From NCBI RefSeq assembly GCF_004153165.1, contig NZ_SEMD01000008.1, positions 74,269 through 138,268 on the forward strand: a DNA stretch of 64,000 bases, in the 5' to 3' direction. This document shows positions 25,807-37,154 of the stretch, in pieces. The DNA is from Sporolactobacillus sp. THM7-4. GTDB lineage: Bacteria > Bacillota > Bacilli > Bacillales > Sporolactobacillaceae. The translations under genes were made by a program, and so were the position numbers. How positions within the stretch are numbered: position 1 is the first letter of the stretch; each line of letters begins with the position of its first letter. The notes under the pieces were generated by a model. That model was not told where the DNA came from. It saw only the letters and a program-made list of their open reading frames with translations, and did not search any database.

Positions 25807-28128
25807 CTAATTTTTATTAAGCGAAAACGACTCGATCCGGCTGACAACAGACTCAAACAGGCGGCTGATGAGCCTCTTTTCTTTGATGGACAGATCTTTT
25901 TTATCGCTATAAACAGTCGTCTCGTAGTATTTTGTCAGGTCCAGCATATCGTTCCCCGAAATGCTCTGATCAACGGTCCGGGCGTACTCCCGCAAGGTCT
26001 GTGACCCGCTTCGTTCCAATCCCTTTAATTTAAGCAGGCGAAAAAGGTTTCGGTAAGCCGCATGGAAGCTGCCTCTATCTTCGATCACCAGCCGTTTTTG
26101 TCGTTGTATATAGAGCCATGCGAGCCACCTTTTCCTGAACAGGATGACCAAAATCAAAAGAGCAGCCATCAGGCCGGCTACACTCCACCAGACGATCGGC
26201 CGGTTCAGATTCTGGATAGCGCCTGCTTTCCGGCCGTGATGTGGCGCCGTCTGATGATCCGTAAGTTCGGTCGCCGAATTTTTCAGATCCCGTTCAGGCT
26301 GTTTTTGTTTTTGTTTCTGAGTCTGAGCCTCTGCCGGCTGATTCTGATTTTGCCGTCCTTGATTTGCCGCACCTCCAGACACCGCCGGATTTGCCGCTGC
26401 CGATGTCTTTCCCTTCTCCGTGACATCGGTAAAACGGCTTGGATCGTTAAAAGATGGTGTCGGTTCAAACGTAACCCAGCCGCTGCCTGGAAAATACGCC
26501 TCAACCCAGGAATGGGCATCGGAGTTGCTGATTTCGTAAATCGTTCTCAGCACTTTTTTCCCATTCACTTTATCTTCTTTTTCTCCCATATAAGTCCCTG
26601 TCGAAAAGCCTTTGACCCAGCGCGCCGGAATACCGGCGGCGCGGAGAAGGACAACCATCGACGTTGAAAAATTATCACAGTACCCGGTCCTGGATTCAAA
26701 TAAGAATTGATCGACATAATCCTGATTTGGGGCAGGCTTCGCCACCTGATCGGTCGAATAGGTGAATTTGGGCGATCTTAAATAATGAACGACGGCCATC
26801 GTCTTGTCGTACCGGTTGGACTCCCGGTCCGTTATCCGATGAGCCAGGTCCCGGACACGTTCAGGCAATGTCCGGGGAAGCTGCAGATTTGTTCTCCTGA
26901 TATCGGACGGATCCTGATCGACCGCAATCTGCCTGAGCCGCGGGATTTGAAACGTTGGTTGCAGATAACGGATTGTCTCCTGATGAACATCCCCTCTGCC
27001 ACTTGTCGTTACCCGCCCGGTCTCCCGGTCTATCTTCAGATGTCTCCCTGAAACGTTCATATTAGTCAGCTGCCCGGTATAAGGAAAAATGGACGGGCTT
27101 GCACTTGAAAAAATAAAGTCAGCCGACTGTTTTTCAACTTTCGTATTTTTCTCAAACTGCGGAAGTGCTGGAAAACGGCTGTAGGAACCTTCCAGATTGA
27201 CAGCCGAATTTTCCCCGGATTTCCACCCTTTTCCTGTATAAATAGTTTTTGAAGCGACCCGCCAGTAATTGCCGGGTCCGCTCGTGTGTACCGTAAAAAG
27301 CGTTGTTGAATCCATACCGAGCGGACCCCCGAGCCGGGTATCGTCTTCATCATAACCGATCCGCTGCCCAAAGGCGAAAATCGATCCGTTATTGTTTATT
27401 CCCATTGCGCTGATCGACGTAAGAAATGGCTGCGGACTCGGCCACAGCGCCTTAAACTTCGGACCGGTCAGGCCTATAGCAACAATGATTGCGACGGCGA
27501 TCGCAATCATCTTCATCCATCGTGATTTCATCTCACGACTCTGGATCACCGCTCCGTTCTCACTCATTTGGCTATATTTCTGAATACCCATGACTATAAA
27601 GCCAGTGATAATCACAATAATGATCGACCGGTCCGCGTTATAAAAGGTTACCGTATCCAGGACACTCAGCAAAACGAGCGCAAGAATAATAAACAGAAAA
27701 AAACGTCTGGAATTATCCAGCCAGTGATTCAGCGCGATACTGATCAGCCAGAGCAAAACAAACAATATAAACGTGGTAAAAATATCGGACAGCGACTGCA
27801 GATTGCCCTGCCACAACGCTCCCATATTTTGCTGCAGATTGAGTCCGAGCTTGCGGATCCACACCTGACTGAAGAAAGGCTGATCCTGAAAATAGTAAAA
27901 GTGAAGTACATACAGGATCATCAATCCATTGGCGGTAACATTGATTAAAGCCGGGACGCGGAGAAAAGAAAGAAGCAGAGACACGGTGACGAAAACAAAA
28001 AACACTTTTTCCGATTTCAAAATGGTCAGCACAGTAATCGGTTTGACACACTGCCAAAGGATAATGAAGCTAAGGAGATAAAGAAGTATGGTAATCGGTT
28101 TGTTTGACGTCCTCTGCATCCTAAACAC
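25807..28128 (-). CDS. Membrane transglutaminase-like protein (TgpA/YebA family)
   Basis: 773 aa. Several membrane helices occupy about residues 10-225, then an external transglutaminase-like domain with the catalytic Cys in RTGYCDNFSTSM, His in SDAHSWVEAY and the GWVTFEPTPSF segment. A Gln/Lys-rich linker, one more helix and a cytoplasmic DUF4129-like tail follow. The gene overlaps the DUF58 gene by 8 bases and forms a moxR-DUF58-transglutaminase unit as in B. subtilis yeaC-yeaD-yebA. The protein substrate is not known; a role at the cell surface is inferred from topology. Confidence 0.87.
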   Translation of the reverse strand: MFRMQRTSNKPITILLYLLSFIILWQCVKPITVLTILKSEKVFFVFVTVSLLLSFLRVPALINVTANGLMILYVLHFYYFQDQPFFSQVWIRKLGLNLQQNMGALWQGNLQSLSDIFTTFILFVLLWLISIALNHWLDNSRRFFLFIILALVLLSVLDTVTFYNADRSIIIVIITGFIVMGIQKYSQMSENGAVIQSREMKSRWMKMIAIAVAIIVAIGLTGPKFKALWPSPQPFLTSISAMGINNNGSIFAFGQRIGYDEDDTRLGGPLGMDSTTLFTVHTSGPGNYWRVASKTIYTGKGWKSGENSAVNLEGSYSRFPALPQFEKNTKVEKQSADFIFSSASPSIFPYTGQLTNMNVSGRHLKIDRETGRVTTSGRGDVHQETIRYLQPTFQIPRLRQIAVDQDPSDIRRTNLQLPRTLPERVRDLAHRITDRESNRYDKTMAVVHYLRSPKFTYSTDQVAKPAPNQDYVDQFLFESRTGYCDNFSTSMVVLLRAAGIPARWVKGFSTGTYMGEKEDKVNGKKVLRTIYEISNSDAHSWVEAYFPGSGWVTFEPTPSFNDPSRFTDVTEKGKTSAAANPAVSGGAANQGRQNQNQPAEAQTQKQKQKQPERDLKNSATELTDHQTAPHHGRKAGAIQNLNRPIVWWSVAGLMAALLILVILFRKRWLAWLYIQRQKRLVIEDRGSFHAAYRNLFRLLKLKGLERSGSQTLREYARTVDQSISGNDMLDLTKYYETTVYSDKKDLSIKEKRLISRLFESVVSRIESFSLNKN

Positions 28129-29311
28129 CTGCTTTCAGAAGCTTGTCAAACTGATTATCAGTCACAAGATAGAGACTAAAATATGAAGAAGCTTTCAGTG
28201 CTGTTTTTTTCAAAATTCCCTGTGCAGCTTCAGTAATATAGAATAATGTCTGCGGCATTCTCGACAGGGCGGCAAATTCGCTTGCCCTGCCGGCGATCTT
28301 CAGATCCGTGCTGACAATGAAACCGATGTTCTTCCTGTCATTAAAGAATCGGACGTCTTCCGCTTTTATGGCCTCTTTTTCGGTCAACTGCGCCAGTGTT
28401 TGTAACAGTTTACCCGTATCATGTGCTGCATGGCTTTGCAGAAAAAGCGGGCTTTTTTCGGCACTGTAAGTCAATAAAACCGTGTAACCGTCATTCAGAA
28501 GAGTCAGGACGAGCGAGGCTGTAAAAGAGATACTGCGTTCAAAGATCGGATCCGATTCATTTACACCGGTGGCAAGAACAACCGAAGCATGCAGTTCCCT
28601 TACCGTCTCGAATTGTTTCGTCACCAATTGATTGGTGCGCGCCGTCGATTTCCAGTCAAGCCATGCCAGCCGGTCACTCGGCTGATAAGCCCGGACTCCT
28701 GAAAACCGGGTCATATCAAAATCCGTAACCGGATGTACTGGAAAACTGCTTTCCCGGGTACTGCCTTTACCAAGAGGCCGGATTTTGGGAAAAACGAGCA
28801 GTACGGTTCTGCAGTTCAGACGGATCGTTCGCTGGAAAAAGCCGAACGGGTCTCCGACATCCAATTGAATATCTTTCATCAGGTGCTCGCCGCGTTTCAT
28901 ATTCGGTATTGAATAGGTTACGACGGCGCTGCGTTTGATCCAGAGAAGAATAACCGCTTTTCCCCGGGCCTCAGGACTGCGGGCGGAATCGGGCAGCCCG
29001 TCCCGGATCGTGATCAGAAGCAGCGGAAGAACCCATCTCTTCGTCAGCTTAATATGGACATGAGCCGTATCTCCGGCAGACAGTCTCGTCTCACAGATCT
29101 GCCTCTCTGCTTTTATGGAACGCAGCGGATAGACCATGAGAAAAAAAATATAGGCGACGACGGGAGAAAAGGCATAAAAGATAAACCAGCTCGTAAAACC
29201 ACCCTGAAACATCGCAAATGTAAACATACAGGCAAAAAGAAAAACCGTCAGACAGAACTGAACGAATCCGCTCCTCATGAATCTGAAAAGAAAACGCAGG
29301 TAACGTTTCAT
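28121..29311 (-). CDS. DUF58 membrane-associated protein (YeaD-like)
   Basis: 396 aa. Two N-terminal hydrophobic helices are followed by a beta-rich part and the DUF58 signature VRAYQPSDRLAWLDWKSTAR, which begins a von Willebrand-like domain. It sits between moxR and the transglutaminase with short overlaps on both sides. MoxR ATPases are thought to act as chaperones for such neighbours; the target here is unknown. Confidence 0.88.
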   Translation of the reverse strand: MKRYLRFLFRFMRSGFVQFCLTVFLFACMFTFAMFQGGFTSWFIFYAFSPVVAYIFFLMVYPLRSIKAERQICETRLSAGDTAHVHIKLTKRWVLPLLLITIRDGLPDSARSPEARGKAVILLWIKRSAVVTYSIPNMKRGEHLMKDIQLDVGDPFGFFQRTIRLNCRTVLLVFPKIRPLGKGSTRESSFPVHPVTDFDMTRFSGVRAYQPSDRLAWLDWKSTARTNQLVTKQFETVRELHASVVLATGVNESDPIFERSISFTASLVLTLLNDGYTVLLTYSAEKSPLFLQSHAAHDTGKLLQTLAQLTEKEAIKAEDVRFFNDRKNIGFIVSTDLKIAGRASEFAALSRMPQTLFYITEAAQGILKKTALKASSYFSLYLVTDNQFDKLLKAGV

Positions 29312-30270
29312 TGAATGGATTCCCTGTCAGGGACCGGAACTTTAATATGATGGATAATTTCACGGATGACGCCGGCTGCGGTCAGATTCGCGTAGGATGC
29401 TTCCTGTTTCATAACCATTCGGTGGCAGATGACGTAAGGGGCGATCGTTTTCACATCATCCGGGATCGCAAAATCCCGTTGTTCCACAAATGCGAGGGCC
29501 TGTACAGCTTTCAGCAGTCCAAGTGTTCCTCTCGGACTGACACCAAGGTCAATCATCGGGTGTTTTCTTGTTGCCGTAATGATATCCAGAATATAATTTT
29601 TAACGCTGTCTGACACATAGACTGATTGTACCCGCCTCCTGAGCCGGAGAACATCATCTACCGTCAGAACTGCACCTGAATCACTCAGCAAATCGGGACC
29701 GTTGATCTGGTTCATAATAGCCAGCTCGTCTTCTCTTGTCGGATAGCCCATTGACAGTTTCAATAAGAAACGATCAAGCTGCGCCTCGGGCAGTACATAG
29801 GTCCCTTCATATTCAACAGGATTTTGTGTCGCCATAACAAAAAACAGTTCGGGAAGTGCTCTTGATATTCCGTCGACGGTTATCCGCTGCTCGGCCATGG
29901 CTTCAAGCAGGGCGGATTGGGTTTTCGGAGACGTCCGGTTAATTTCATCTGCTAAAATCAGATTGCCCATCAGCGGTCCCGGCCTGAACTCGAACCGGGC
30001 ATTCTTTTGGTTATAAATAGATACTCCGGTCAGGTCGGAAGGCAAAAGATCCGGAGTAAACTGGATACGTTTAAACTCCGCACCGATCGATTGCGCGATC
30101 GCCCTGACCAGCAGAGTTTTCCCCACTCCCGGAATATCCTCAATGAGAACGTGTCCACCGGCAAGAAGCGCGACAGTGATGAGTTTTATCACTTTTCTCT
30201 TTCCGATAACAACGGTTTCGACATGATCGATCATTTCCGTGATCAGCTGATGTTCAGCTTTATTCTTCAT
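29308..30270 (-). CDS. MoxR-type AAA+ ATPase
   Basis: 320 aa. Walker A is EDIPGVGKT, Walker B is LILADEINRTSPKTQSALLEAM, and sensor 1 lies in FVMATQNPVEYEGTYVLPEAQLDRF, all typical for MoxR. It is the first gene of the three-gene unit and overlaps the DUF58 gene by 4 bases. Function is a cytosolic chaperone-like ATPase. Confidence 0.92.
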   Translation of the reverse strand: MKNKAEHQLITEMIDHVETVVIGKRKVIKLITVALLAGGHVLIEDIPGVGKTLLVRAIAQSIGAEFKRIQFTPDLLPSDLTGVSIYNQKNARFEFRPGPLMGNLILADEINRTSPKTQSALLEAMAEQRITVDGISRALPELFFVMATQNPVEYEGTYVLPEAQLDRFLLKLSMGYPTREDELAIMNQINGPDLLSDSGAVLTVDDVLRLRRRVQSVYVSDSVKNYILDIITATRKHPMIDLGVSPRGTLGLLKAVQALAFVEQRDFAIPDDVKTIAPYVICHRMVMKQEASYANLTAAGVIREIIHHIKVPVPDRESIQ

Positions 30271-30599
30271 CCGGCTTCCTCACTCCTTACCGTACCTGAG
30301 TGATCCTGGTACTTCTATTTTACAGAAATGTCTTTATCTTTTCCAAAAATGTGAACCACGGTGCTGCCTTTGCCTTCGTGATTTTTGGCTGAGATCGGCA
30401 AACCGCTTCAGGAGCAGTCCGTTTCCATCATCTGCACCCGCAGCATTCGATATGAACAGTTTTCGGTTTATCCAGCGATTTTCAGGCACTCCGCTGATCA
30501 ATCTTTGTTCGGTACCTTTTCCCAGTTCTTCTGTATCGCCTGCAATTTATTGAATCGGATAAATACGGCCAATGCCAGGACTTATTTTTCAAATTTTCA

Positions 30600-30628
30600 T
30601 TGACTCACAATAGGTTTCATGCTAGAAT
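30600..30628 (+). promoter_or_regulatory. metE promoter
   Basis: TTGACT (30600-30605), 17 bases, TAGAAT (30623-30628): a good SigA-type promoter that starts about 20 bases before the S-box aptamer. Confidence 0.75.
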
Positions 30629-30653
30629 TTTTTTAAACTTAAAAAGTGAAAGA

Positions 30654-30771
30654 CTCTTATTGAGAGTGGCGGAGGGACTGGCCCTGTGAAGCCCGGCAAC
30701 CTTTCAATGATTTTGGAAAAGGTGCCAATTCCAGCAAAACTTCAATTGTTTGAAGTTTTGAAAGATAAGAG
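30654..30771 (+). ncRNA. SAM-I riboswitch (S-box) controlling metE
   Basis: CTCTTAT (30654-30660) pairs with ATAAGAG (30765-30771) to close the P1 helix. Inside are the conserved GAGTGGCGGAGGGACTGGCCC and GAAGCCCGGCAACC segments (split here at the P2 side), and a GGTGCCAATTCC stretch. With S-adenosylmethionine bound, the downstream terminator at 30792 forms and metE is off; without it, an antiterminator forms. Confidence 0.95.
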
Positions 30772-30791
30772 GGTGCGGATGACGAAAAACC

Positions 30792-30821
30792 AAGGCCTCT
30801 CTGAACGGAGAGGCCTTTTTA
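30792..30821 (+). terminator. Riboswitch expression-platform terminator
   Basis: AAGGCCTCTC (30792-30801) pairs with GAGAGGCCTT (30808-30817), followed by T residues, 21 bases after the aptamer. Confidence 0.92.
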
Positions 30822-30872
30822 GTTCCCGCTCGAAATAGAGCTTCTTTCATAGAAAAAACAGGAGGGTGAAGG

Positions 30873-33179
30873 ATGACACAAGTTCGCAGTTCTAATCTTG
30901 GGTATCCAAGAATCGGTGAAAAAAGGGAATGGAAGAAGGCTCTGGAACAGTTTTGGGCCGGGAAAATTTCAAAAGACGACTTTCTGGCAACCGTCAAAAA
31001 GCTTCGTTTGAGCTATTTAAAAAAGCAGAGAGACATCGGCGTTGATTTGATTCCGGTCGGTGATTTCAGTCTGTATGATCACGTCCTCGATACAGCTGTT
31101 TTATTTGGGCTGATTCCTGATCGTTTTAACAAGGGTGAACAGAAGATCTCTCTGGAAACGTATTTTTCGATCGCCCGCGGAAATAAAGATGCCGAAGCCT
31201 CGGAAATGACCAAGTGGTTCAACACAAACTATCATTATATTGTGCCGGAAATCAGCAATGAGACAAAACCGTTCATTACTGAAAACCGTCTGCTTGCACT
31301 CTTCAAAGAGGCAAAGGATGAATTGGGCATTGTCGGAAAGCCGGTTATTGTCGGACCGGTTACCCTGCTGAAACTATCCAAAGGGTATGATTCCGAGGCT
31401 TTCAGCTCTCTTCTTCATTCATTGATCCCTCTGTACATTCAGGTTCTGAATGAATTAAAAAACGCAGGAGCAGAATGGGTGCAGATTGATGAACCGATTT
31501 TAGTAAAGTCACTGCCTGCAGAGGAATTATCTGTCTTTCGTGAAACCTATCAGGCTCTGAAGGACGGAGTACCCGGACTTAACCTTCTCCTCCAAACCTA
31601 TTTTGAAGCTGTCGACAACTATGAAGAAGTCATTAAACTGCCGGTCGATGGAATTGGGCTTGACCTTGTCCATGGCAGGGAAGGCAATCTGAAAGCGATC
31701 AAAACCTTTGGCTTTCCTGAAGATAAAGTGCTCGCCGCCGGGGTTATCGACGGTCGTAACGTCTGGAAAACCGATCTCTCGAGCGTTTTTGCCGAACTTG
31801 AAGCATTGCTTGATGCAACCGGCGGAAAAGAGAAGCTTATCGTTACGCCTTCCTGCAGCCTGCTGCATGTTCCTGTAACGATTGAAAATGAAGAAGAGCT
31901 GGAACCTGTTCTTAAAAATGCACTTTCTTTTGCCGATGAAAAGCTGGCTGAAGCTGTTACCCTGACAAAAGGTCTCAATGAAGGAAAGGCCGCTATTGAG
32001 AAGGCGATAAAAGAAAATCAAAAAGATCTTCTCGCTCTGCAGGAATCGGCACACCGGAACAACAAAGAAGTGCAGAAAGAATTAAACCACCTGGAAAAGA
32101 ATTTTCCGTCGCGTCCGGGCTCATTCAAACTACGGCAGCAGATCCAGAAAGATGCGTTTCAATTACCGTTCCTGCCGACAACGACAATCGGCAGTTTTCC
32201 GCAGACAAAGGAAGTCCGCCAGGCCCGTCGCAACCTGCGCAAAGGCGAATGGTCCAAAGAACAGTATGATCAATTCATCAAAGATGAGACCGCCAGGTGG
32301 ATTAAGATTCAGGAGGACATCGGTATCGATGTGCTTGTTCACGGTGAATTTGAACGAAACGACATGGTCGAGTACTTCGGAGAGAAACTGGCCGGCTTCG
32401 CGTTTACCCGTTTCGGCTGGGTACAGTCTTACGGTTCAAGATGCGTCAAGCCGCCGCTGATCTTTGGCGACGTCGCCTGGAAAGCTCCGATGACAGTGAA
32501 AGAAAGCGCCTATGCCCAGTCGCTGACGAAAAAACCGGTTAAAGGGATGCTGACGGGACCTGTAACGATCTACAACTGGTCGTTCGTCCGTAACGATATC
32601 AGCCAGGCCGATGTCTTTAATCAAATCGCACTTGCTTTGAAGAAAGAGGTTCACGCTCTCGAAGAAGCAGATATTCGCATGATTCAGGTCGATGAACCGG
32701 CTCTGCGGGAAGGGCTGCCGCTTAAGGAAGACAAAAAGGCTGGTTATCTGCATGACGCCGTTTATGCCTTCCGTCTGGCAACGTCATTTGTCAATAACGA
32801 TACTCAAATCCATACACATATGTGTTATTCGGAATTTGATGAAATTATTGATGCTATCGACGCTCTTGATACTGATGTTATTTCAATAGAAGCTGCCCGC
32901 AGTCACGGTGAAATTATTGCCGCATTCGAAGATTTCAAATACAAGAAAGGGATCGGTCTTGGTGTTTACGATATCCACAGCCCGAGAATTCCAAGTGTCG
33001 ACGAGATGAAATCATATGCGAAGCGCGCGCTTCAGGTTCTGGATCCGAAACTCTTCTGGATCAATCCCGACTGCGGACTGAAAACGCGCAAACCGGAGGA
33101 AACGATACCGGCGCTTAAAAACATGGTTGAGGCTGCTCATGAGGTCCGTGAAGAACTTGGGAACAAAGTCGGGGAATGA
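30873..33179 (+). CDS. metE: Cobalamin-independent methionine synthase MetE
   Basis: 768 aa, full length. It starts [21 protein letters not shown] with AGGAGGGTGAAGG before the ATG. The C-terminal catalytic half has [14 protein letters not shown], the zinc ligands His and Cys in [10 protein letters not shown] and the last Cys in [11 protein letters not shown]. It moves a methyl group from 5-methyltetrahydropteroyl-triglutamate to homocysteine in the cytosol. Control by the S-box upstream is direct sequence evidence for repression by SAM. Confidence 0.97.
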   Translation: MTQVRSSNLGYPRIGEKREWKKALEQFWAGKISKDDFLATVKKLRLSYLKKQRDIGVDLIPVGDFSLYDHVLDTAVLFGLIPDRFNKGEQKISLETYFSIARGNKDAEASEMTKWFNTNYHYIVPEISNETKPFITENRLLALFKEAKDELGIVGKPVIVGPVTLLKLSKGYDSEAFSSLLHSLIPLYIQVLNELKNAGAEWVQIDEPILVKSLPAEELSVFRETYQALKDGVPGLNLLLQTYFEAVDNYEEVIKLPVDGIGLDLVHGREGNLKAIKTFGFPEDKVLAAGVIDGRNVWKTDLSSVFAELEALLDATGGKEKLIVTPSCSLLHVPVTIENEEELEPVLKNALSFADEKLAEAVTLTKGLNEGKAAIEKAIKENQKDLLALQESAHRNNKEVQKELNHLEKNFPSRPGSFKLRQQIQKDAFQLPFLPTTTIGSFPQTKEVRQARRNLRKGEWSKEQYDQFIKDETARWIKIQEDIGIDVLVHGEFERNDMVEYFGEKLAGFAFTRFGWVQSYGSRCVKPPLIFGDVAWKAPMTVKESAYAQSLTKKPVKGMLTGPVTIYNWSFVRNDISQADVFNQIALALKKEVHALEEADIRMIQVDEPALREGLPLKEDKKAGYLHDAVYAFRLATSFVNNDTQIHTHMCYSEFDEIIDAIDALDTDVISIEAARSHGEIIAAFEDFKYKKGIGLGVYDIHSPRIPSVDEMKSYAKRALQVLDPKLFWINPDCGLKTRKPEETIPALKNMVEAAHEVREELGNKVGE

Positions 33180-33322
33180 GATCTTTAAGCCGTGAAATAG
33201 ACCGGATATTAAAAATGATATGAAGAAAAACCTGGCGAAGCAAGGCTTCAGCGCCGGCCGAACCTTAGTTTTTTCTGATACTGCTGCCGGTCACCTTTTT
33301 CTTTTATACTATCCAGTAGAAA

Positions 33323-33352
33323 AAAACCGCCATTTCCGGCGGTTTTTTCTTT
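33323..33352 (+). terminator. metE-side terminator
   Basis: AAAACCGCC (33323-33331) pairs with GGCGGTTTT (33338-33346), then a T-rich run. It lies about 140 bases after metE and could also act on the other strand. Confidence 0.8.
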
Positions 33353-33372
33353 TTTCAGTTTCCTGATCCTGT

Positions 33373-33406
33373 AAAAAAAAGAGCCTGCTGTCTCGGGCAG
33401 ACTCTT
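33373..33406 (-). terminator. prfC terminator
   Basis: On the minus strand AAGAGTCTGC pairs with GCAGGCTCTT with one mismatch, followed by a run of eight T (33373-33380 as A on the plus strand), directly after the prfC stop. Confidence 0.85.
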
Positions 33407-33413
33407 CTTCAGC

Positions 33414-34991
33414 TTACATATTATGGCTCGAATCGCGGAGTTCGATTTCCGGATGCTTCTCCTGGAACCAGCGAAGTGAGAAATCATTTTCAAAGATAAT
33501 CACCGGCCGCTCCTTATAGTCGGTTACAATAAGGTTGTTCGAGTTATGCCGCAAAGCTTCGGCGTCTTCCCTTTTGGCGATCCACCTGGCCACTTGATGC
33601 GGCATCCGTTCAATATCGAGATCCACTCCATACTCTGCCTGCATCCGATAGACAAAGACGTCGAACTGCAAGGTCCCGACAACACCGAGTATCGTTTCTT
33701 CATAAGGCGTTTTGTAGACCTGGATCGCCCCTTCCTGAGCCAGCTGACTGACTCCTTTAAGAAAATGTTTCTGCTTCATCGCGTTTTTTGCCCTGACTTT
33801 GGCAAAATGCTCTGGTGGAAACTGCGGCAGAGCCCCGAAATTACACGTGTCCTTTGAGTCGCATACCGTATCGCCGATCTGATAAAATCCTGTATCGTAG
33901 AGGCCGACAATATCGCCGGGGTAAGCCTCATCAATCAGCTCACGACTGTCGGCGAAGAATTGCTGCGGCTGCGCGAGCTTCAGCTGTTTACCGGTCCGAA
34001 TCAGGTAAACGGTCATGCCTTTTTCAAACCTGCCCGAGCAGATTCGTAAAAATGCAATCCGGTCGCGGTGTGCCGGGTTCATGTTGGCCTGGATTTTAAA
34101 AACAAATCCTGTAAAACCCGGGTCATCCGGCTGGATCAGTCCGTTGCTTGATTTTCGCGGCTGAGGGGCAGGAGCCATCTTCAAGTAGTGTTCCAAAAAT
34201 GTCGGTACGCCGAAACTTGAGATCGCACTGCCGAAAAATACAGGTGTCTGCTGGCCTGATTTGACGGCTTCGATATCAAATGTGCTGCCCGCCTCATCAA
34301 GCAGCATCAGATTCTCCTCAAGCTGGCTGAGGGTAAAATCATCAATCATCCCTTTCAGGATATCTGACAATTCTTCAACTTCACTCAGATGCTGAACCTT
34401 TCGCTCGCGTTTTTCATTATACCATTCGATTTTGTGGTCATGCCGGTCATAAACGCCGCGGAACGACTGGCCCATACCGATCGGATAATTGATCGGGTAC
34501 GACTCGATTCCGAGCACGTCCTCAATTTCTTCGAACAGCTCAAGCGGTTCCTTACCTTGCCGGTCAAGTTTATTAATAAATGTAAAAATCGGTATGCCGC
34601 GATCACGGCAGACTTTAAACAGTTTGATCGTCTGTGGTTCGACCCCTTTTGCCGCATCGATAATCATGACTACACTGTCGACGGCCATCAGGGTACGATA
34701 CGTATCTTCACTGAAGTCCTGGTGTCCGGGAGTATCCAAAATATTAATTTTATAACCATCATATTCAAATTGCATGACACTGGAGGTTACGGATATTCCT
34801 CTCTTTTTTTCCAGTTCCATCCAGTCAGATGTTGCAAATTTTTCCGCTTTTCGTGATTTGACGGCTCCGGCCGTCCGGATAGCTCCTCCAAGAAGCAGCA
34901 GTTTTTCCGTTAGCGTTGTTTTTCCGGCATCCGGATGGGAAATGATCGCAAATGTGCGCCGTCTTTGAATTTCCTGCTGTAATTTATTCAT
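33414..34991 (-). CDS. prfC: Peptide chain release factor 3
   Basis: 525 aa GTPase. G1 is SHPDAGKTT, the switch region is KKRGISVTSS, G3 is DTPGHQDF and G4 is NKLD. The C-terminal part (RMPHQVARWIA, SLRWFQEKHPE) separates RF3 from EF-G. It recycles RF1/RF2 from the ribosome using GTP. It appears to be transcribed alone, with its own terminator. Confidence 0.97.
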   Translation of the reverse strand: MNKLQQEIQRRRTFAIISHPDAGKTTLTEKLLLLGGAIRTAGAVKSRKAEKFATSDWMELEKKRGISVTSSVMQFEYDGYKINILDTPGHQDFSEDTYRTLMAVDSVVMIIDAAKGVEPQTIKLFKVCRDRGIPIFTFINKLDRQGKEPLELFEEIEDVLGIESYPINYPIGMGQSFRGVYDRHDHKIEWYNEKRERKVQHLSEVEELSDILKGMIDDFTLSQLEENLMLLDEAGSTFDIEAVKSGQQTPVFFGSAISSFGVPTFLEHYLKMAPAPQPRKSSNGLIQPDDPGFTGFVFKIQANMNPAHRDRIAFLRICSGRFEKGMTVYLIRTGKQLKLAQPQQFFADSRELIDEAYPGDIVGLYDTGFYQIGDTVCDSKDTCNFGALPQFPPEHFAKVRAKNAMKQKHFLKGVSQLAQEGAIQVYKTPYEETILGVVGTLQFDVFVYRMQAEYGVDLDIERMPHQVARWIAKREDAEALRHNSNNLIVTDYKERPVIIFENDFSLRWFQEKHPEIELRDSSHNM

Positions 34992-35253
34992 TTCTTCCTC
35001 CTAAATCCGTCCTGACATTCAGAGCATACCCATTACTTGCTCTTTATCAGCCCAATAAAAAGACATTCGCACCCTTTTTCCGGATGAACACAGTCCGGCC
35101 GTCTCACCCGGCGGCCGAACGCTCCTCTCGGAAAAAGTTATCCTCTTACCTCTGCGAATGCCTGTCTTCTACTCTATTTTATCTTAGTCTGTTCAAAAAG
35201 TCCTGGAAAAATAATGGTTAAACGATACGATTATCCGTTATATACGGACCTGG

Positions 35254-36996
35254 TTACTTGTTCACTAATCCGTGCACGCGATCCATAACGGCTGACTTTA
35301 ACGCGTCAAACTTTTTGTCGCGATCTGCCGGATCGGCACCCTTGACCCCGAAATAGAATTTAATTTTCGGTTCGGTGCCAGACGGACGCAGGCAGAACCA
35401 GGAACCATCATGAAGTTTGTACTTCAGCACATTGGAAATCGGCAAGGTTAGCGTAGTTTTTGCTCCGGTTTTGACATTAGTCGATTCCGACGTTTTATAG
35501 TCTTCGATCACATCAACCGGTACATCGGCCACTTTAACCGGCGGATGCGACCTGAAATCGCTCAGAATGGCATCGATTTCCTCTTTTCCCTGTATCCCCT
35601 TAAGGGTCAGAGATTCCAGGCCTTCCTTGAAATAACCATATGTCTTGAAAATATCCTGAAGCGCATCATAGAACGACTTTCCCTGTGCTTTATAATATGC
35701 GGCAACCTCCGCGGCGAACACAGCAGCCTGAACAGCATCCTTGTCCCGGACAAATGATCCGATCAGGTAGCCGTAGCTTTCCTCGTAACCAAAGAGGAAA
35801 GTATGCTTCTTTGTCAGCTCATACTCGTGGATTTTTTCACCGATGAATTTAAAGCCAGTCAGCGTGTCAACTGTCGGAATTCCGAATGCGGATGCGATCG
35901 CCCGTCCGATCTCCGAAGTAACAATCGTCTTGACGACAATTCCGTTGTCAGGCAGTGTGCCCTTAGCCTTTCTCTGAGTCAGCAGATAATTTAATAAAAC
36001 GGCTCCCGTCTGGTTTCCGGTGAGTACCGTGTATTCACCGCGATCATTTTTCACGGCAACGCCCAGCCGGTCGGAATCCGGGTCGGTCCCGAGCAGTATA
36101 TCCGCATCCAGCCTCTTACCGTACTCGATCGCTATCTTGAAAGCAGCATGTTCCTCAGGATTCGGCGACTTTACCGTGGAAAACTCCGGATCAGGCTGAG
36201 CCTGTTCCCCAACAACGGTCACATTCGTAAAGCCCCAGTTTTTCAGACCGTTCACGACCGGATGGTAGCTTGATCCGTGAAGCGGAGTAAAAACAATTTT
36301 CAGATCCGAGCCGACCTGTCTGATCGTTTCCGGATTCAGGGACAGCGTCTTCAGATTCTCCTGGTAGGCGTTGTCCACTTTATCTCCGATGACTTCCAGA
36401 AGTCCCTCTGCTTTAAGTGCAAGCTCGTCTCCGACTTTAACCTTCAGTTCATCTTCTACAGAAGCAACAAATTTGATGACTTCATCCGCTTCATCAGGAG
36501 GAAGCTGTCCTCCGAATTCATTGTAGACTTTGTAACCATTATATTGCGGCGGATTGTGGCTTGCCGTGATGACGATGCCTGAAAAAGCGTGCAGGTAACG
36601 GACGGCGAATGAAAGAAGAGGCGTCGGACGCAGCGAATCAAACACGAAAGTCTTGATGCCGTGTGCCCCCAGAGTTCTCGCCGCCTCAATCGTAAACTCG
36701 GCGGAAAAATGACGCGGATCGTGAGCAATAACGACCCCGCGTTTCACGGCTTCTTCACCCGCATTCAAAATGTAACGCGCAAGCCCTTCCGTTGCTTTCC
36801 GGACCGTGTAAATATTCAACCGGTTTGTGCCCGGGCCGATTTCTCCGCGCATGCCGCCTGTCCCGAATTCCAGATTTTTATAAAAGCAGTCTTCGAGTTT
36901 CACCCGGTCATCGGCGATCTCTTCCAGCTGCTTTCTCAGATGTTCATCCAGTTCCTTATCGTTCAGCCATTTCTGGTATACCGTTTCCCATGCCAT
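35254..36996 (-). CDS. pgcA: Alpha-phosphoglucomutase / phosphopentomutase-type PgcA
   Basis: About 580 aa. The catalytic serine loop is [16 protein letters not shown], the metal loop is [10 protein letters not shown], the sugar loop is [10 protein letters not shown] and the phosphate loop is [10 protein letters not shown]. It converts glucose-6-P and glucose-1-P for UDP-glucose and wall teichoic acid or glycolipid synthesis. The start at 36996 gives [10 protein letters not shown], the usual N-terminus; the frame is open 16 codons further upstream. Confidence 0.94.
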   Translation of the reverse strand: MAWETVYQKWLNDKELDEHLRKQLEEIADDRVKLEDCFYKNLEFGTGGMRGEIGPGTNRLNIYTVRKATEGLARYILNAGEEAVKRGVVIAHDPRHFSAEFTIEAARTLGAHGIKTFVFDSLRPTPLLSFAVRYLHAFSGIVITASHNPPQYNGYKVYNEFGGQLPPDEADEVIKFVASVEDELKVKVGDELALKAEGLLEVIGDKVDNAYQENLKTLSLNPETIRQVGSDLKIVFTPLHGSSYHPVVNGLKNWGFTNVTVVGEQAQPDPEFSTVKSPNPEEHAAFKIAIEYGKRLDADILLGTDPDSDRLGVAVKNDRGEYTVLTGNQTGAVLLNYLLTQRKAKGTLPDNGIVVKTIVTSEIGRAIASAFGIPTVDTLTGFKFIGEKIHEYELTKKHTFLFGYEESYGYLIGSFVRDKDAVQAAVFAAEVAAYYKAQGKSFYDALQDIFKTYGYFKEGLESLTLKGIQGKEEIDAILSDFRSHPPVKVADVPVDVIEDYKTSESTNVKTGAKTTLTLPISNVLKYKLHDGSWFCLRPSGTEPKIKFYFGVKGADPADRDKKFDALKSAVMDRVHGLVNK

Positions 36997-37096
36997 CGTC
37001 TTCCGTCTTCCCCCCAATTTATGTAGCACTTTCTTATCGAACACTCAAAATCTGTTTCTATTATAACAAAAATAGCCCTGCCATTCACATTTCACG

Positions 37097-37141
37097 AAAA
37101 AAAAGGGAAGAAAGCCGCACGGAAATCCCCCCGCACGGCTT
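37097..37141 (-). terminator. Terminator of the HAD phosphatase gene
   Basis: Minus-strand stem from 37131-37141 and 37112-37122 (AAGCCG core plus two G-U pairs), followed by a T-rich run (A-rich on the plus strand at 37097-37111). Confidence 0.75.
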
Positions 37142-37154
37142 ACATTTTATCTAC